From positions 1-64,000 of IMG/VR virus record IMGVR_UViG_3300042327_000965: a DNA stretch of 64,000 bases. One strand, written 5' to 3'. The first letter of the stretch is position 1; each line of letters begins with the position of its first letter. Of this stretch, positions 28,501-36,606 are shown piece after piece. Below the pieces are notes generated by a model. It made no database searches. It was not told the DNA's origin and saw nothing but the letters and a program-made list of their open reading frames with translations. Source of the stretch: a virus. The translations under genes and the position numbers were made by a program.

Positions 28501-30222
28501 TGAACCATCTGTTCCGCTTGTTCCTGAAGAACCTGACGTACCATTAGTTCCGTTAACACCACTAATTCCACTTGAACCCGAGGTACCACTTGAACCATCG
28601 GTACCACTTGTTCCTGAACTACCGTCAGTTCCACTTGTTCCTGAAGAACCATCAGTTCCTGAAGTACCTGAACTCCCACTTGTTCCTGAAGAACCGCTAG
28701 TCCCTGAAGAACCATCCGTTCCACTTGTTCCTGAAGAACCATCTGTTCCTGAACTTCCGCTTGTTCCTGAACTACCGTCAGTTCCGCTAGTTCCTGATGA
28801 ACCATCTGTTCCTGAACTACCGTCAGTTCCACTTGTTCCTGAAGAACCATCAACACCACTTAATCCGCTTGAACCCGAAGTGCCTGAACTTCCGTCAGTT
28901 CCACTTGTTCCTGATGAACCATCTGTTCCTGAACTTCCGCTAGTTCCTGATGAACCATCTGTTCCTGAAGTTCCTGAACTACCGTCAGTTCCGCTTGTAC
29001 CTGAACTACCATCTGTACCACTTGAGCCCGATGTTCCTGAAGAACCATCTGTTCCACTAGTTCCTGATGAACCATCTGTTCCTGAACTACCGTCAGTACC
29101 GCTTGTTCCTGAAGAACCGTCAATACCACTAGTTCCTGAACTACCGTCAGTTCCACTTGTACCTGAACTACCGTCAGTTCCACTTGTACCTGAACTACCA
29201 TTGGTACCACTTGTTCCGCTTGAGCCCGATGTTCCTGAAGAACCATCTGTTCCTGATGTTCCTGAAGACCCACTATTTCCTGACGTACCTGAACTACCAT
29301 CGGTCCCACTAATACCTGAAGTCCCTGAAGAACCATTAACACCACTTATACCACTAGACCCTGAAGTTCCCGAAGAACCATCAGCACCTGAAGTTCCCGA
29401 ACTACCGTCAGTTCCTGAAGTTCCTGAAGAACCGTCAATCCCACTTGTTCCTGAAGAACCTGACGTTCCTGAAGAACCGTCAGTCCCACTTGTTCCTGAA
29501 CTACCATCAGTACCTGAAGTACCTGATGAACCATCAGTACCCGAACTTCCACTAGTCCCTGAAGAGCCGTTAGTCCCTGAAGAGCCGTTAGTCCCTGAAG
29601 AGCCGTTAGTTCCTGAAGAACCACTACTACCAGAAGAACCACTACTACCTGACGTACCCGATGTTCCTGATGAACCACTTTCACCCGAAGAACCCGATGA
29701 ACCCGATGAACCGTTAGTTCCTGAAGAACCGTTAGTTCCTGAAGAACCGTTAGTTCCTGAAGAACCACTACTACCAGAAGAACCACTTGAACCTGAACTT
29801 CCTGATGAACCACTTGAACCTGAACTTCCTGATGAACCACTTGTTCCACTAGAACCTGATATTCCTGAAGTACCACTTGAACCTGATGTTCCTTTAGTTC
29901 CTGAACTACCCGAAGAACCGCTACTTCCTGATGTTCCACTACTTCCTGAAGAACCACTTAAACCTGAAGTACCATTTTGACCACTTGAACCTGACGAACC
30001 ATTAACACCACTTGTTCCTGATGAACCATTAACACCACTTGTTCCTGCAGTACCTGAAGTACCAGCAAGGGATAGAGCATCCGCAATTTGTTGGATACTT
30101 GCTTTATATGATGAACCTGCGGGGTTTTGTGATGTATCACCCGTAATGACAATGTGTACAATGTCATCTGGAGATACTATCGGAGCTTGGGTTCTGTCGG
30201 TCAGTCTTTGATAATTCGGCAT
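22561..30222 (-). CDS. giant Gly-Ser/Thr-Ser repeat fibre protein, 2553 aa
   Basis: Residues 1-54 are a non-repetitive head (MPNYQRLTDRTQAPIVSPDD). Residues about 55-2397 are Gly-X-Y triplets. The N-terminal part, to about residue 1490, is built from GTDGSSGTSG units with regular Asp, plus marker motifs GLSGVDGSSG and GISGVNGSSG. The C-terminal part of the array has almost no Asp and is GTSGSSG only. Residues about 2398-2553 are a globular tail containing SGNDNEVLTSDGAGGI and FDGTTLGITG, a type often found at the head of phage fibre tips, ending in a beta-rich domain. Probably a second very long virion fibre. Its Ser/Thr density makes it a candidate glycoprotein. The exact repeat number may be affected by assembly. 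Confidence 0.8.
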   Translation of the reverse strand: MPNYQRLTDRTQAPIVSPDDIVHIVITGDTSQNPAGSSYKASIQQIADALSLAGTSGTAGTSGVNGSSGTSGVNGSSGSSGQNGTSGLSGSSGSSGTSGSSGSSGSSGTKGTSGSSGTSGISGSSGTSGSSGSSGSSGSSGSSGSSGSSGSSGSSGTNGSSGTNGSSGTNGSSGSSGSSGESGSSGTSGTSGSSGSSGSSGSSGTNGSSGTNGSSGTNGSSGTSGSSGTDGSSGTSGTDGSSGTSGTDGSSGTSGSSGTSGIDGSSGTSGTDGSSGTSGADGSSGTSGSSGISGVNGSSGTSGISGTDGSSGTSGNSGSSGTSGTDGSSGTSGSSGTSGTNGSSGTSGTDGSSGTSGTDGSSGTSGIDGSSGTSGTDGSSGTDGSSGTSGTDGSSGTSGSSGTDGSSGTSGTDGSSGTSGTDGSSGTSGSSGTDGSSGTSGTDGSSGTSGSSGLSGVDGSSGTSGTDGSSGTDGSSGTSGTDGSSGTSGSSGTDGSSGTSGTDGSSGTSGSSGTSGSSGTSGTDGSSGTSGTDGSSGTSGTDGSSGTSGSSGISGVNGTNGTSGSSGTSGTDGSSGTSGSSGTDGSSGTSGTNGSSGTSGTDGSSGTSGTSGTDGSSGTSGTSGSSGLSGVDGSSGTSGTDGSSGTSGTDGSSGTSGTDGSSGTSGTSGTDGSSGTSGTSGSSGLSGVDGSSGTSGTDGSSGTSGSSGTSGTDGSSGTSGTDGSSGTSGTSGSSGSSGTSGTDGSSGTSGTDGSSGTSGSSGTDGSSGTSGSSGTSGSSGSGGSSGTSGTDGSSGTSGTDGSSGTSGTDGSSGTSGTDGSSGTSGSSGTDGSSGTSGTDGSSGTSGSSGLSGVDGSSGTSGTDGSSGTSGSSGTDGSSGTSGTSGTDGSSGTSGTSGTSGTDGSSGTSGSSGLSGVDGSSGTSGTDGSSGTDGSSGTSGSSGTSGSSGTDGSSGTSGTDGSSGTSGSSGSSGTSGTDGSSGTSGTDGSSGSSGSSGISGVNGSSGTSGTNGSSGTSGSSGTDGSSGTSGSSGTSGTDGSSGTSGTDGSSGTSGTDGSSGTSGTDGSSGTSGTSGTDGSSGTSGTDGSSGTDGSSGTSGTDGSSGTSGTSGTDGSSGTSGTNGSSGTSGSSGLSGVDGSSGTSGTDGSSGTSGSSGTSGTDGSSGTSGTDGSSGTSGSSGTDGSSGTSGTSGTDGSSGTSGTSGTDGSSGTSGSSGTDGSSGSSGTSGTDGSSGTSGTSGTDGSSGTSGTDGSSGTSGTSGTDGSSGTSGTDGSSGTSGTDGSSGTSGTSGTDGSSGTSGTDGSSGTSGSSGLSGVDGSSGTSGIDGSSGTSGTSGTDGSSGTSGSSGSSGTSGSSGTSGTSGSSGLSGVDGSSGTSGTDGSSGTSGTDGSSGTSGTSGTDGSSGTSGTSGTDGSSGTSGTSGTDGSSGTSGTSGTDGSSGTDGSSGTSGTSGTDGSSGTSGTDGSSGTDGSSGTSGSSGISGVNGSSGTSGTSGSSGTSGSSGTSGSSGTSGSSGTSGSSGTSGSSGSSGSSGTSGSSGTSGTSGSSGSSGTSGSSGSSGTSGTDGSSGTSGSSGTSGSSGTSGSSGTSGSSGTSGTSGSSGSSGSSGTSGTSGSSGSSGSSGSSGSSGTAGTSGTSGSSGSSGTSGSSGTSGSSGTSGTSGSSGTSGTNGSSGTSGSSGSSGTSGTSGSSGTSGTSGSSGTSGSSGTSGSSGTSGSSGTNGSSGTSGTSGSSGTSGTSGSSGSSGSSGSSGTSGSSGTSGTSGSSGTSGTSGTSGTSGSSGTSGSSGTSGTSGSSGTSGTSGSSGSSGTNGSSGTSGSAGTSGTSGTSGTSGSSGTSGSSGSSGSSGSSGSSGTSGSSGSSGSSGTAGTSGSSGTSGSSGSSGTSGTSGSSGSSGSSGSSGTSGTSGSSGSSGTSGSSGTSGTSGSSGTSGTSGSSGTSGSSGTSGSSGSSGTSGTSGTSGSSGTSGSSGSSGSSGTSGSSGTSGSSGTSGTSGSSGSSGSSGSSGSSGTSGSSGTAGTSGSSGTSGTSGSSGSSGSSGSSGSSGTSGSSGSSGSSGSSGTAGTSGTSGSSGSSGSSGSSGTSGTSGSSGSSGSSGSSGSSGSSGTSGTSGSSGTAGTSGTSGSSGTSGSSGTSGSSGSSGSSGSSGSSGTAGTSGSSGTSGSSGSSGSSGSSGSSGTSGSSGSSGTSGSSGTAGTSGTSGSSGSSGTSGSSGTSGSSGTAGTSGSSGTSGTSGSSGSSGSSGTAGTSGTSGSSGSSGSSGSSGTSGTSGSSGTSGSSGSSGTSGSSGTAGTSGSSGTSGTSGSSGTSGTSGSSGTSGTSGSSGTSGTSGTSGTSGSSGTSGSSGSSGTSGSSGSSGTSGSSGTSGTSGSSGTTGTSGTSGLQGTSGTSGTSGTSGSSGTSGLSPVVSGNDNEVLTSDGAGGITSEPNLTFDGTTLGITGDTIEQGNQSLQSCRETGVTTTTLICRFPFASGSSATFDYYVYDSGTNAMRSGIIMTVWDGTNTAFTDSSTPDLNASTVAVKFYTVIIGSNLELYAAIGGGTWDISVGTRIVF
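23030..30063. repeat. degenerate array encoding GTDGSSGTSG and GTSGSSG triplets
   Basis: About 7 kb of 9-base periodicity on the minus strand. A clear compositional switch occurs near 25,750: to the right of it Asp or Asn codons recur at intervals, to the left they are nearly absent. Confidence 0.9.
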
Positions 30223-30238
30223 CTTTTTAGTCTATATG

Positions 30239-30246
30239 TATAAATA
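30239..30246 (-). promoter_or_regulatory. TATTTATA motif before gene 22561-30222
   Basis: Exact TATTTATA on the minus strand, 16 bases before the ATG. Confidence 0.45.
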
Positions 30247-30269
30247 TGAATCTTTTCATAATTTGGTTT

Positions 30270-30572
30270 TTATTGGTCTTCGAATATATAAATATTTGCA
30301 TCCATGAAAATAAAGATTTCTCCGTCTTGATAAATCTTACCTTTCTCGTCACAATAAATTATTCCGAACTTTTCGCACCCCAAAGAGTCTATGATTTTTA
30401 TTCCAACGGCGGGGGCTGAATTGAATGTGGTTGGTAGTACAATAGATATTGATGGAGGTACTTGAGTGTTAATAGTTGAAATTAAAACACATTGATTCCC
30501 ATACACATCACACGCATATAAATCATACGGTAATGTAACTCCAGAAACTCCAGTAATCTCAATTTGTGTCAT
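30270..30572 (-). CDS. small fibre-module protein, paralogue of 1628-2221 N-domain, 100 aa
   Basis: Whole-length resemblance to residues 1-70 of the 197-aa protein at 1628-2221: IEITGVSGV.LPYDLYACDV at the start, PPSISIVLP strand, and LGCEKFGIIYCDE corresponding to the Cys-containing end. The C-terminal 25 residues (QDGEIFIFMDANIYIFEDQ) are acidic and aromatic. No Thr-Pro linker is present in this copy. It lies between the second giant fibre and the LamG-like protein. Likely a small structural adaptor or fibre-associated domain; no biochemical function can be assigned. Confidence 0.6.
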   Translation of the reverse strand: MTQIEITGVSGVTLPYDLYACDVYGNQCVLISTINTQVPPSISIVLPTTFNSAPAVGIKIIDSLGCEKFGIIYCDEKGKIYQDGEIFIFMDANIYIFEDQ

Positions 30573-30576
30573 ATTG

Positions 30577-30584
30577 AATAAATA
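30577..30584 (-). promoter_or_regulatory. TATTTATT motif before gene 30270-30572
   Basis: TATTTATT on the minus strand, 4 bases before the ATG. This is a one-base variant of the TATTTATA motif. Confidence 0.4.
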
Positions 30585-30611
30585 GTTAGTATTTACTTTA
30601 ACTCTTTTTTA

Positions 30612-30642
30612 AAACAAAAAATCCCCCAAGGGTTGGAGGACT
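30612..30642 (-). terminator. Rho-independent terminator of 30664-31698
   Basis: Read on the minus strand, TCCTCC pairs with GGGGGA around a 7-base loop, followed by TTTTTTG. It lies directly downstream of the LamG-like gene. Confidence 0.75.
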
Positions 30643-30663
30643 TTATTTATGTTTTTATAGTTA

Positions 30664-31698
30664 TTAATAAGGAGTGTCAGAACTACGTGTTATTGCCCCA
30701 ACAATAACGGTACTACCTAAATTACTAAGGTCTTGTTGAAAAGAGGGTGAATTTAATGAGTCAATTAAAAGAACACAGTCACCATCATTAATTTGATTAG
30801 TGGACGCACCTCCGTAAGGATTTGCACCTTGTATTGGTAATAATGAACTTTTGGGGGTTGTAAACCCACTTGTATATACAATATTTCTACATATCCTTAT
30901 ATCAGTAAGTTTCGCATCTAAAAAATTACTACTCGATAGTAAAGAGCCAAAATAAATTAAACCAATAGTGTTACTAATCAGAGTGTTAGGTATTCCAACG
31001 GCAGTTTTGTCATTACCATCAAAATAGACTTTAACTTGACCATTGTCACATGTAATTGCAATGTGTTGCCAAACATTTGTTGACAATGGTAGAGATATCG
31101 CATTACCAGTGGATAATCCGTGAAGACAACTATCTGATGGGTCAATATATAAATTTAAATCACCACCACCAAATGAAGCACTTTGACTAAATATGTATTG
31201 GTTACTACCTGTTGATACTGGATTTCCAAAATACCAAAATTCAATTGTAAAGAATTCATTAACTGTACCAATATGAGTAGGAATAATCCTTGCCGTATTA
31301 GAACTATTTGGAAATATTAACGAACCTGGATTTACTTCCCAAGAAGACCAATGTCCAAAACCGTTCATCCAAATATACGCCTCGTCACCTGTTGTGTAAG
31401 TTTTACTACTAACAAATCCCGCCTTTTCAACAAATGAAATTTCATTTAACGACAACGACCTCCAAAATCCTACATACGCAGAAATCCCTAACGGATTTGG
31501 TTGTGTTCCTGTTGGAACTGAGTGAGCGATTACATACCCAAGGTCTTCATCGGGTCCGTTCCACCATTGAATTCCACCTGGTTGTAATGTGTAGTCTTGG
31601 TCGTCAACCCCAATAGTTAATGTACTATTAAATACTCGGATAGCCCCATTGATTAGTGATAATGTTGGATTATATGCAAATGGTCTTGATGTTGACAT
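30664..31698 (-). CDS. LamG/concanavalin A-like fibre protein, 344 aa
   Basis: Residues about 145-310 carry the Laminin_G_3-type pattern: FFTIEFWYFGNPV, QYIFSQSA, VWQHIAITCDNGQVKVYFDG, AKLTDIRICRNIVYTSGFT and a following P. Such domains are beta-sandwiches that often bind carbohydrate. The N-terminal 140 residues (start MSTSRPFAYNPTLSLINGAI) look like an attachment region. No signal peptide. It sits within the fibre module, and the role of a receptor-binding or glycan-binding tip is a reasonable inference. Domain call is good; ligand unknown. Confidence 0.75.
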   Translation of the reverse strand: MSTSRPFAYNPTLSLINGAIRVFNSTLTIGVDDQDYTLQPGGIQWWNGPDEDLGYVIAHSVPTGTQPNPLGISAYVGFWRSLSLNEISFVEKAGFVSSKTYTTGDEAYIWMNGFGHWSSWEVNPGSLIFPNSSNTARIIPTHIGTVNEFFTIEFWYFGNPVSTGSNQYIFSQSASFGGGDLNLYIDPSDSCLHGLSTGNAISLPLSTNVWQHIAITCDNGQVKVYFDGNDKTAVGIPNTLISNTIGLIYFGSLLSSSNFLDAKLTDIRICRNIVYTSGFTTPKSSLLPIQGANPYGGASTNQINDGDCVLLIDSLNSPSFQQDLSNLGSTVIVGAITRSSDTPY

Positions 31699-31714
31699 AG
31701 TTTTTTTTTTATTT

Positions 31715-31722
31715 AATAAATA
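31715..31722 (-). promoter_or_regulatory. TATTTATT motif before gene 30664-31698
   Basis: TATTTATT on the minus strand, 16 bases before the ATG. Confidence 0.4.
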
Positions 31723-31755
31723 TCTTTTATTTTTATTTTATTCTTAAACTTAATA

Positions 31756-32253
31756 TTATAAACCAATTGTTGGTGTTACACAAGGGGTGCGAGTTAATGT
31801 TGGTGTTGGTCTTGGAGCACGAGTTGGTTTTGGGGTTGGTGTTGGGGTGGCGCAAGGGTCAAAAGTAGGGGTTGGTGTTGGGTGTAGTGTTGGAGTTGGT
31901 GTTTTGGTTGGTTTAGGCGTTTTAGTTGGTTGTGGGGGGCAAGGAGTGTCTGTTGGTGTTGGTGTTGGCGTACTTGTAGGAATAGGAGTTGGGGTACTTG
32001 TAGGTGTTGGTGTAGGTGTTGGTGATGGAATTGGTCTAACAACAGTTAAGAAGTTAGGGCAGTCAGAATTAATAACTAATATAGTATAAACACCATAAAC
32101 CTCTCTTGGGGGAGTTAATAAGTTAGGTTCAAATAAAAAAGGTAATAATACATCACCTAAATTAATAGCGTCCATACTGTTGTCAGGTTTAAAAACAACA
32201 TTAGCAATTTGACCATTATAATTGATACTAGATATTACAATTGTTTCATTCAT
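31756..32253 (-). CDS. Thr-Pro-rich mucin-like tail protein, 165 aa
   Basis: Residues 1-75 form a small domain ([37 protein letters not shown]). Residues 76-165 are nearly all Pro, Thr and Ser, as [13 protein letters not shown] runs, later turning basic with [13 protein letters not shown] and [10 protein letters not shown]. Such sequences are extended and are classic O-glycosylation acceptors in secreted proteins. The start overlaps the stop of the 1001-aa gene by four bases, so the two are probably co-translated. A structural surface protein by context. Confidence 0.6.
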   Translation of the reverse strand: MNETIVISSINYNGQIANVVFKPDNSMDAINLGDVLLPFLFEPNLLTPPREVYGVYTILVINSDCPNFLTVVRPIPSPTPTPTPTSTPTPIPTSTPTPTPTDTPCPPQPTKTPKPTKTPTPTLHPTPTPTFDPCATPTPTPKPTRAPRPTPTLTRTPCVTPTIGL

Positions 32254-35200
32254 ATACTTAAATTATTTGGGTCACAATCACAATTGATATCAACAACTGT
32301 TACAGTTCCTCCACCATTAAGTTTAATTACATTGATGGCACATTTATAAGTTATGGTAACATATAATGGTACATCAATAACTTCGACAGTATTATCACAA
32401 TATAAAATTTGATACGTTGAACCAGTTCCAGGTCCAAATCCACTATATAATTGGAATGTTTTGCAACAAGATGAACAATCTCCAATAACCGTATACGTCA
32501 GAAAATTTATATGCTGTATTCCTGCACCGCCTCCATATAGACAACTACCTATAATATTTGGTAGTGGTACCCAATTATTCATTCCCCCAATTGGTGTAAG
32601 ACTATTTATAGGAAGATATGCGAGTGGGTTAGGTAATGGATAATATGTGGACATATCCTCTAAAATCCAATAATTATTTATATTATCCCAAGAAATCCTC
32701 ATTAATACGGTGGGTGGGGCGATAGAGTAATAAGTGAAATAATATGATGATTTACCATTAATCTGAGTTGAAGGACTTATATTTGATGGTAATGCAATTG
32801 TACCAGTACAATCCGTTAAATCATCAATAAAACGAATACACTCTCCAGGTGTATAAACCGTAGGTGTAGGTGTAGGTGTAGGTGTTGGTGTTGAAGTTGG
32901 TGTTGAAGTTGGTGTTGAAGTGTTAGTCGGTGTTGGTGTTGGGGTGTTAGTTGGTGTTGGGGTCGGTGAATATGTGGTTGTAGTTGTTGTTAAATTTGAG
33001 GTTGTAGTTGTTGTTGTTAAATTTGAGGTTGTAGTTGTTGTCGTTAAATTTGAGGTTGTTGTTGTCGTTGTGGTTAAATTTGTGGTGGTGGTTGTTGTTG
33101 TTTCTCCAGATATTTGGTATGTAAAGTCGTTAGGTAAACAAACCGATGTCGAGCAGTCAGGACAATCAGGGTTAAACATTCTGAAAGTATTTTTTAATAA
33201 ATTAAAGTTGTGTTTTACCTCAGGAGCCGATAATGGGGTAACATACATTCTAAATTGTGAAATGGCACCATCAAAAGTTCCCGCAAAATTCTGTTCAATT
33301 AATATATTAGTTTTTAACCCATTAAATGTTGTCCCCGATAAATCATTAATTGGGAAATTTTCAGGGTCTTGAATATAAGGTCCGTAAGGTTGCGTCATAG
33401 ATGAAAAAGTTAAATTTTCTCTAAGTCCTTGGGTACCTCCACCCCACGATATATTAAATGGAACACCAACTTGTTTTTCTTTGTCGGTATCTAACCCTCT
33501 TGGGATAATCTCCTCAAAATTTTCAATTGTATGAAATAATTTACCATTAACGTAAATCTTAAGTCTCCCATTTCGATATAATTTATCAATTAACCATTTT
33601 TCATTTAATCTAACCAACTCAATTTGTTCTGATGTTTTACCACCAATTTGAGTGTATGGTATTGTAATTAATGATGTTGCATTATTTGCTAATGATTCTA
33701 AATAAAGTTTTTCAGTTATATCACCAAGTCCTCCTCGATACCATAAATCACACGTATCTAACCATGTATATCTTTCCCATACCGCATCTACTTGAAACCA
33801 ATGTTCCTCCTCTAACCACGCGGGATTCTCTAATAAACATGTAGGGTAAATTGGGGGTGTACAATAATCAACAATAGTGTGTCCTGTAGTGTACGTAATT
33901 CCACTTGTTTCACAAGAACCCGTAGTAACACAGTCTCCTGTGAATTTTAACATTCTAACTCCGATACCAGGATTTTTTGGGTCACCACATAATCTAAAAG
34001 ATAATGCGTTTGACATAGAATCATATATTGGATTTGTTTCACAAGTATTTTCGATTGATGTAAATCCTGTATTACAGTTATAACAAGTTGTGGTTGTTGT
34101 ACAAACATCACATGATGGTGTGCAAACAGGTGGTAGTTCACAATCAGGTATTGGCGTTGGAGGGGGTGTTGGTGTTGGTGTTGGGATAATTATAGTGTCG
34201 CATATGTGTGTTTGACATTCCCACCCACAAGTTTCACAAGGGTCTAAATTACAATCACAACCACAAGTAATTTTCTTTTCTGGGTCTCCATTACAACTAC
34301 TACACCCATAATTAACGTGAGGGTCATGAATATTATTTACTGACCTTGGCGGATAAACAAATACACATCTACTATCCGTAATTGTTCTATTACAACAAGC
34401 ACATGTTTGTAGTTGAGTTAGACCTGATGTTACTCGATTGTACCCCGAAAAACACAATGGACTACCACTGGCGTGGTGATAAAATTTATTTTCAGCTCTA
34501 GTTCCAAAATAAAAAAAAGTATTCTTATTGTTTGGATAAATTTCATTAAGAGTTGTTTCATTAGGTAATGGAGAATACTCATTGATAAGTCTTGGTTTCA
34601 AAACCATTTCAACGGACCATCCTTTATTCATTCTTTCAGGAAAAATCTCATAATCAAAACCAAATAATTTATAAAACCCTTGATAAAAACCACCATATAA
34701 TTCGTGGTATCTACCCTCAAAAGGGCTTGATTTACTAACCACTTCGTATAAAACGGTTTTATTAAACCCCGAAAATCTTACGTTAGGTAAATTGGTGTGA
34801 CCTGTAACTTGATGTAACTTTAATCTTCGGTCGTAATACATTCTATTGAATTTTAAATAATCAGAATATAAACCTTTAGTGAATGTTATCGTTTCACCCG
34901 TCATTTGGTTGACTAATCCGTTGTCAACACCTGTTAACCCAATATCACATGATGTTGATGATGAGTAACAAGTCAAATCATCATTATTTGGATTGTAATA
35001 ATTTTGAGATACAAAAATATTATTATTATTGTATTGTTTATATGAAAGTGTTTGGTTTTGAACACTTAAAGGATTGTTAATGTCAAAATAAACAGGAAGT
35101 CGGTTTCCGTATGTTTGTGCAATCAAATATGGGGAGAAAACAACCTCTTGATTGTAGTCTTGTTCATCTGAGGTCAAAGACATATCATTGGAATCTAAAT

Positions 35201-35255
35201 TAAGTTTTAGAGACCAATTTGAGCGGACGTATTGATTTATATTTTGACTTGCCAT
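32250..35255 (-). CDS. large Cys- and Thr-rich virion/fibre protein with LamG-like region, 1001 aa
   Basis: Residues about 200-270 and 500-700 contain LamG-like strands ([61 protein letters not shown]), apparently one beta-sandwich split by an insert. The insert (about 272-400) is Cys-rich with many CxxC pairs ([30 protein letters not shown]), suggesting metal binding or disulfides. Residues about 713-765 are runs of Thr (TTTTTTSNL repeats), then Thr-Pro repeats to about 795, then a C-terminal domain with paired Cys to 1001. Likely a receptor-binding or surface-display protein with flexible, possibly glycosylated linkers. Confidence 0.65.
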   Translation of the reverse strand: MASQNINQYVRSNWSLKLNLDSNDMSLTSDEQDYNQEVVFSPYLIAQTYGNRLPVYFDINNPLSVQNQTLSYKQYNNNNIFVSQNYYNPNNDDLTCYSSSTSCDIGLTGVDNGLVNQMTGETITFTKGLYSDYLKFNRMYYDRRLKLHQVTGHTNLPNVRFSGFNKTVLYEVVSKSSPFEGRYHELYGGFYQGFYKLFGFDYEIFPERMNKGWSVEMVLKPRLINEYSPLPNETTLNEIYPNNKNTFFYFGTRAENKFYHHASGSPLCFSGYNRVTSGLTQLQTCACCNRTITDSRCVFVYPPRSVNNIHDPHVNYGCSSCNGDPEKKITCGCDCNLDPCETCGWECQTHICDTIIIPTPTPTPPPTPIPDCELPPVCTPSCDVCTTTTTCYNCNTGFTSIENTCETNPIYDSMSNALSFRLCGDPKNPGIGVRMLKFTGDCVTTGSCETSGITYTTGHTIVDYCTPPIYPTCLLENPAWLEEEHWFQVDAVWERYTWLDTCDLWYRGGLGDITEKLYLESLANNATSLITIPYTQIGGKTSEQIELVRLNEKWLIDKLYRNGRLKIYVNGKLFHTIENFEEIIPRGLDTDKEKQVGVPFNISWGGGTQGLRENLTFSSMTQPYGPYIQDPENFPINDLSGTTFNGLKTNILIEQNFAGTFDGAISQFRMYVTPLSAPEVKHNFNLLKNTFRMFNPDCPDCSTSVCLPNDFTYQISGETTTTTTTNLTTTTTTTSNLTTTTTTSNLTTTTTTSNLTTTTTTYSPTPTPTNTPTPTPTNTSTPTSTPTSTPTPTPTPTPTVYTPGECIRFIDDLTDCTGTIALPSNISPSTQINGKSSYYFTYYSIAPPTVLMRISWDNINNYWILEDMSTYYPLPNPLAYLPINSLTPIGGMNNWVPLPNIIGSCLYGGGAGIQHINFLTYTVIGDCSSCCKTFQLYSGFGPGTGSTYQILYCDNTVEVIDVPLYVTITYKCAINVIKLNGGGTVTVVDINCDCDPNNLSI
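32983..33105. repeat. 27-30 bp tandem repeat (TTTTTTSNL)
   Basis: Four to five copies of a unit containing TAAATTTGAGGTTG plus GTT/GTA runs encode TTTTTTSNL on the minus strand. TAAATTTG recurs about every 27-30 bases. Confidence 0.85.
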
Positions 35256-35264
35256 CTTTTTTAT

Positions 35265-35293
35265 GATAAATACTCTAAATCGAAGTATTTATT
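35265..35293. promoter_or_regulatory. divergent pair of TATTTAT motifs forming an inverted repeat
   Basis: ATAAATAC (35266-35273) and GTATTTAT (35285-35292) are perfect inverted copies separated by 11 bases, midway between the divergent starts at 35255 (minus) and 35306 (plus). Each half reads TATTTAT on its own gene's coding strand, 9 and about 12 bases from the ATGs. Confidence 0.5.
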
Positions 35294-35305
35294 GGAAAAT
35301 GTGTT

Positions 35306-36142
35306 ATGATAAATTTTAACAAAGAATACTACAGTAATAATTATTACTTCTTTTTAAAAGATAGAGGAGACCAAATCTCCTTATACTATTCTATTGCTGA
35401 CACTTTAACCGAATCTAGAAAAAAAGACAAAAAAATGGACTTCGATAAAAAAGATTCGAAAAAAGTTAAAGATGTTGTAAATAATATTTTAAAATCAAAA
35501 GAAAAACAAACAACAATTGATATTGAGGATAAATTAAAAGGTGTAAAAAAATCTTCGGGTGAGATTGGTGAGTTAGTTGATTCTGACGGAACTATGTTAA
35601 GTTCAAGAATTCCTTTGATAAATTTAACCCTTTCCCCAAGAAAAACAATGGACCAAACTGTTGTTATGGCTAGAACAACAAATGACCCTGTAACAAGAGG
35701 TTACCGTGTTTATTATGGTGAGAGTGAAGAAGAAAAAGAAAATATTGTGTCAGAAGTTGACTATTCAGAAGCCTTTGGATATGTTGAGACTGAAGGAAAA
35801 GATTTTAAAGAAACTATAAATATATTAAAAAAGATGGGTGTTGAGAATCCCGTACAAAGAGCAAAAGAATTTGGTAAATTACCCAAAGCTAAGAAAGTTG
35901 GTGGTAAATTAAAACAAAGACTTTCTGAAAAAGATAGTATTGAAGAACAACAAAAAGAAAAAATGATTAAAATGGTTGAGGACATCTTAACTAAGAAATC
36001 TAAAGATAGTTCAGACGTTGTAAAACGTGATGAAAGCGTTAGTAAGATATTAGTTAAAAATTTACAATCAATTAAAAAATTAGCAGATAAAGAAGGTATC
36101 AGTATTTCTAAATTAATTAACATATTAAAATCAAATGAATAA
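35306..36142 (+). CDS. hypothetical charged protein, 278 aa
   Basis: No recognisable family. The N-terminal third is Lys/Asp-rich and probably flexible. A middle segment (about 95-150: SRIPLINLTLSPRKTMDQTV, then TRGYRVYYGE) looks folded, and the C-terminal half is predicted helical and coiled-coil-like (KLKQRLSEKDSIEEQQKEKM; SVSKILVKNLQSIKKLADKE). First of five short plus-strand genes; the next gene overlaps by eight bases. A TATTTATT motif precedes it, as for structural genes, so a virion or assembly role is possible. Confidence 0.55.
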   Translation: MINFNKEYYSNNYYFFLKDRGDQISLYYSIADTLTESRKKDKKMDFDKKDSKKVKDVVNNILKSKEKQTTIDIEDKLKGVKKSSGEIGELVDSDGTMLSSRIPLINLTLSPRKTMDQTVVMARTTNDPVTRGYRVYYGESEEEKENIVSEVDYSEAFGYVETEGKDFKETINILKKMGVENPVQRAKEFGKLPKAKKVGGKLKQRLSEKDSIEEQQKEKMIKMVEDILTKKSKDSSDVVKRDESVSKILVKNLQSIKKLADKEGISISKLINILKSNE

Positions 36143-36605
36143 AGATTTATATGGAAATAAATTTTCTCTACCTGAGGAGGTTGTAAGTTATTTACAACAG
36201 TGTCATGATGCCGCGGGAGGTGCTGACGAAAGTGTTGAGGGTTATAAGAGAAACAAAGAACTAAGAGATAGTCGTGAAGTTACATATCAACAATTAAAAC
36301 GAATGAAAAATTGGTTTGATAAGTTTGAGGGTGACGAAAATGATTTATCTTATATTTTAAATGGGGGTCATTATGTTAAAAATTGGGTTCACAACACCTT
36401 AACTTCAATGAGAGATAATGTACACAATACTAAAAAGAATAAATCTGAGGTTTTACCTAATCAATTTATTCAGCCACATGAGAAGAATGACATGACAACG
36501 ATTAATAGACCTAGTAAAAGTCACAAATCAACCGTTGATAAATATGACACTGCTATCATGGAAAATTTAACTAGAATAAACGATTTAATTAAAAAAATAA
36601 TATAA
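36135..36605 (+). CDS. hypothetical protein, 156 aa
   Basis: Family not recognised. Residues 1-85 look like a compact helical domain (FSLPEEVVSYLQQCHDAAGG; LKRMKNWFDKFEGDENDLSY; HYVKNWVHNTL), followed by a polar linker and a C-terminal helix (TAIMENLTRINDLIKKII). No catalytic motif, signal peptide or membrane segment. Overlaps the preceding gene and is followed one base later by the next, implying one transcript. Confidence 0.55.
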   Translation: MNKDLYGNKFSLPEEVVSYLQQCHDAAGGADESVEGYKRNKELRDSREVTYQQLKRMKNWFDKFEGDENDLSYILNGGHYVKNWVHNTLTSMRDNVHNTKKNKSEVLPNQFIQPHEKNDMTTINRPSKSHKSTVDKYDTAIMENLTRINDLIKKII

Positions 36606-36606
36606 T

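Noticed and set aside
22895-29980. 2361-codon plus-strand frame of the same Pro-Glu-Val type
   Set aside because: Same artefact of the complementary strand of the second giant repeat.
13057-30222. CRISPR array
   Set aside because: The DNA is highly repetitive but repeats are codon-periodic and variable, with no constant repeat plus unique spacers.
31787-32089. Plus-strand VGVGVGVG-rich frame
   Set aside because: Complement of the Pro-Thr tract of the minus-strand 165-aa gene.
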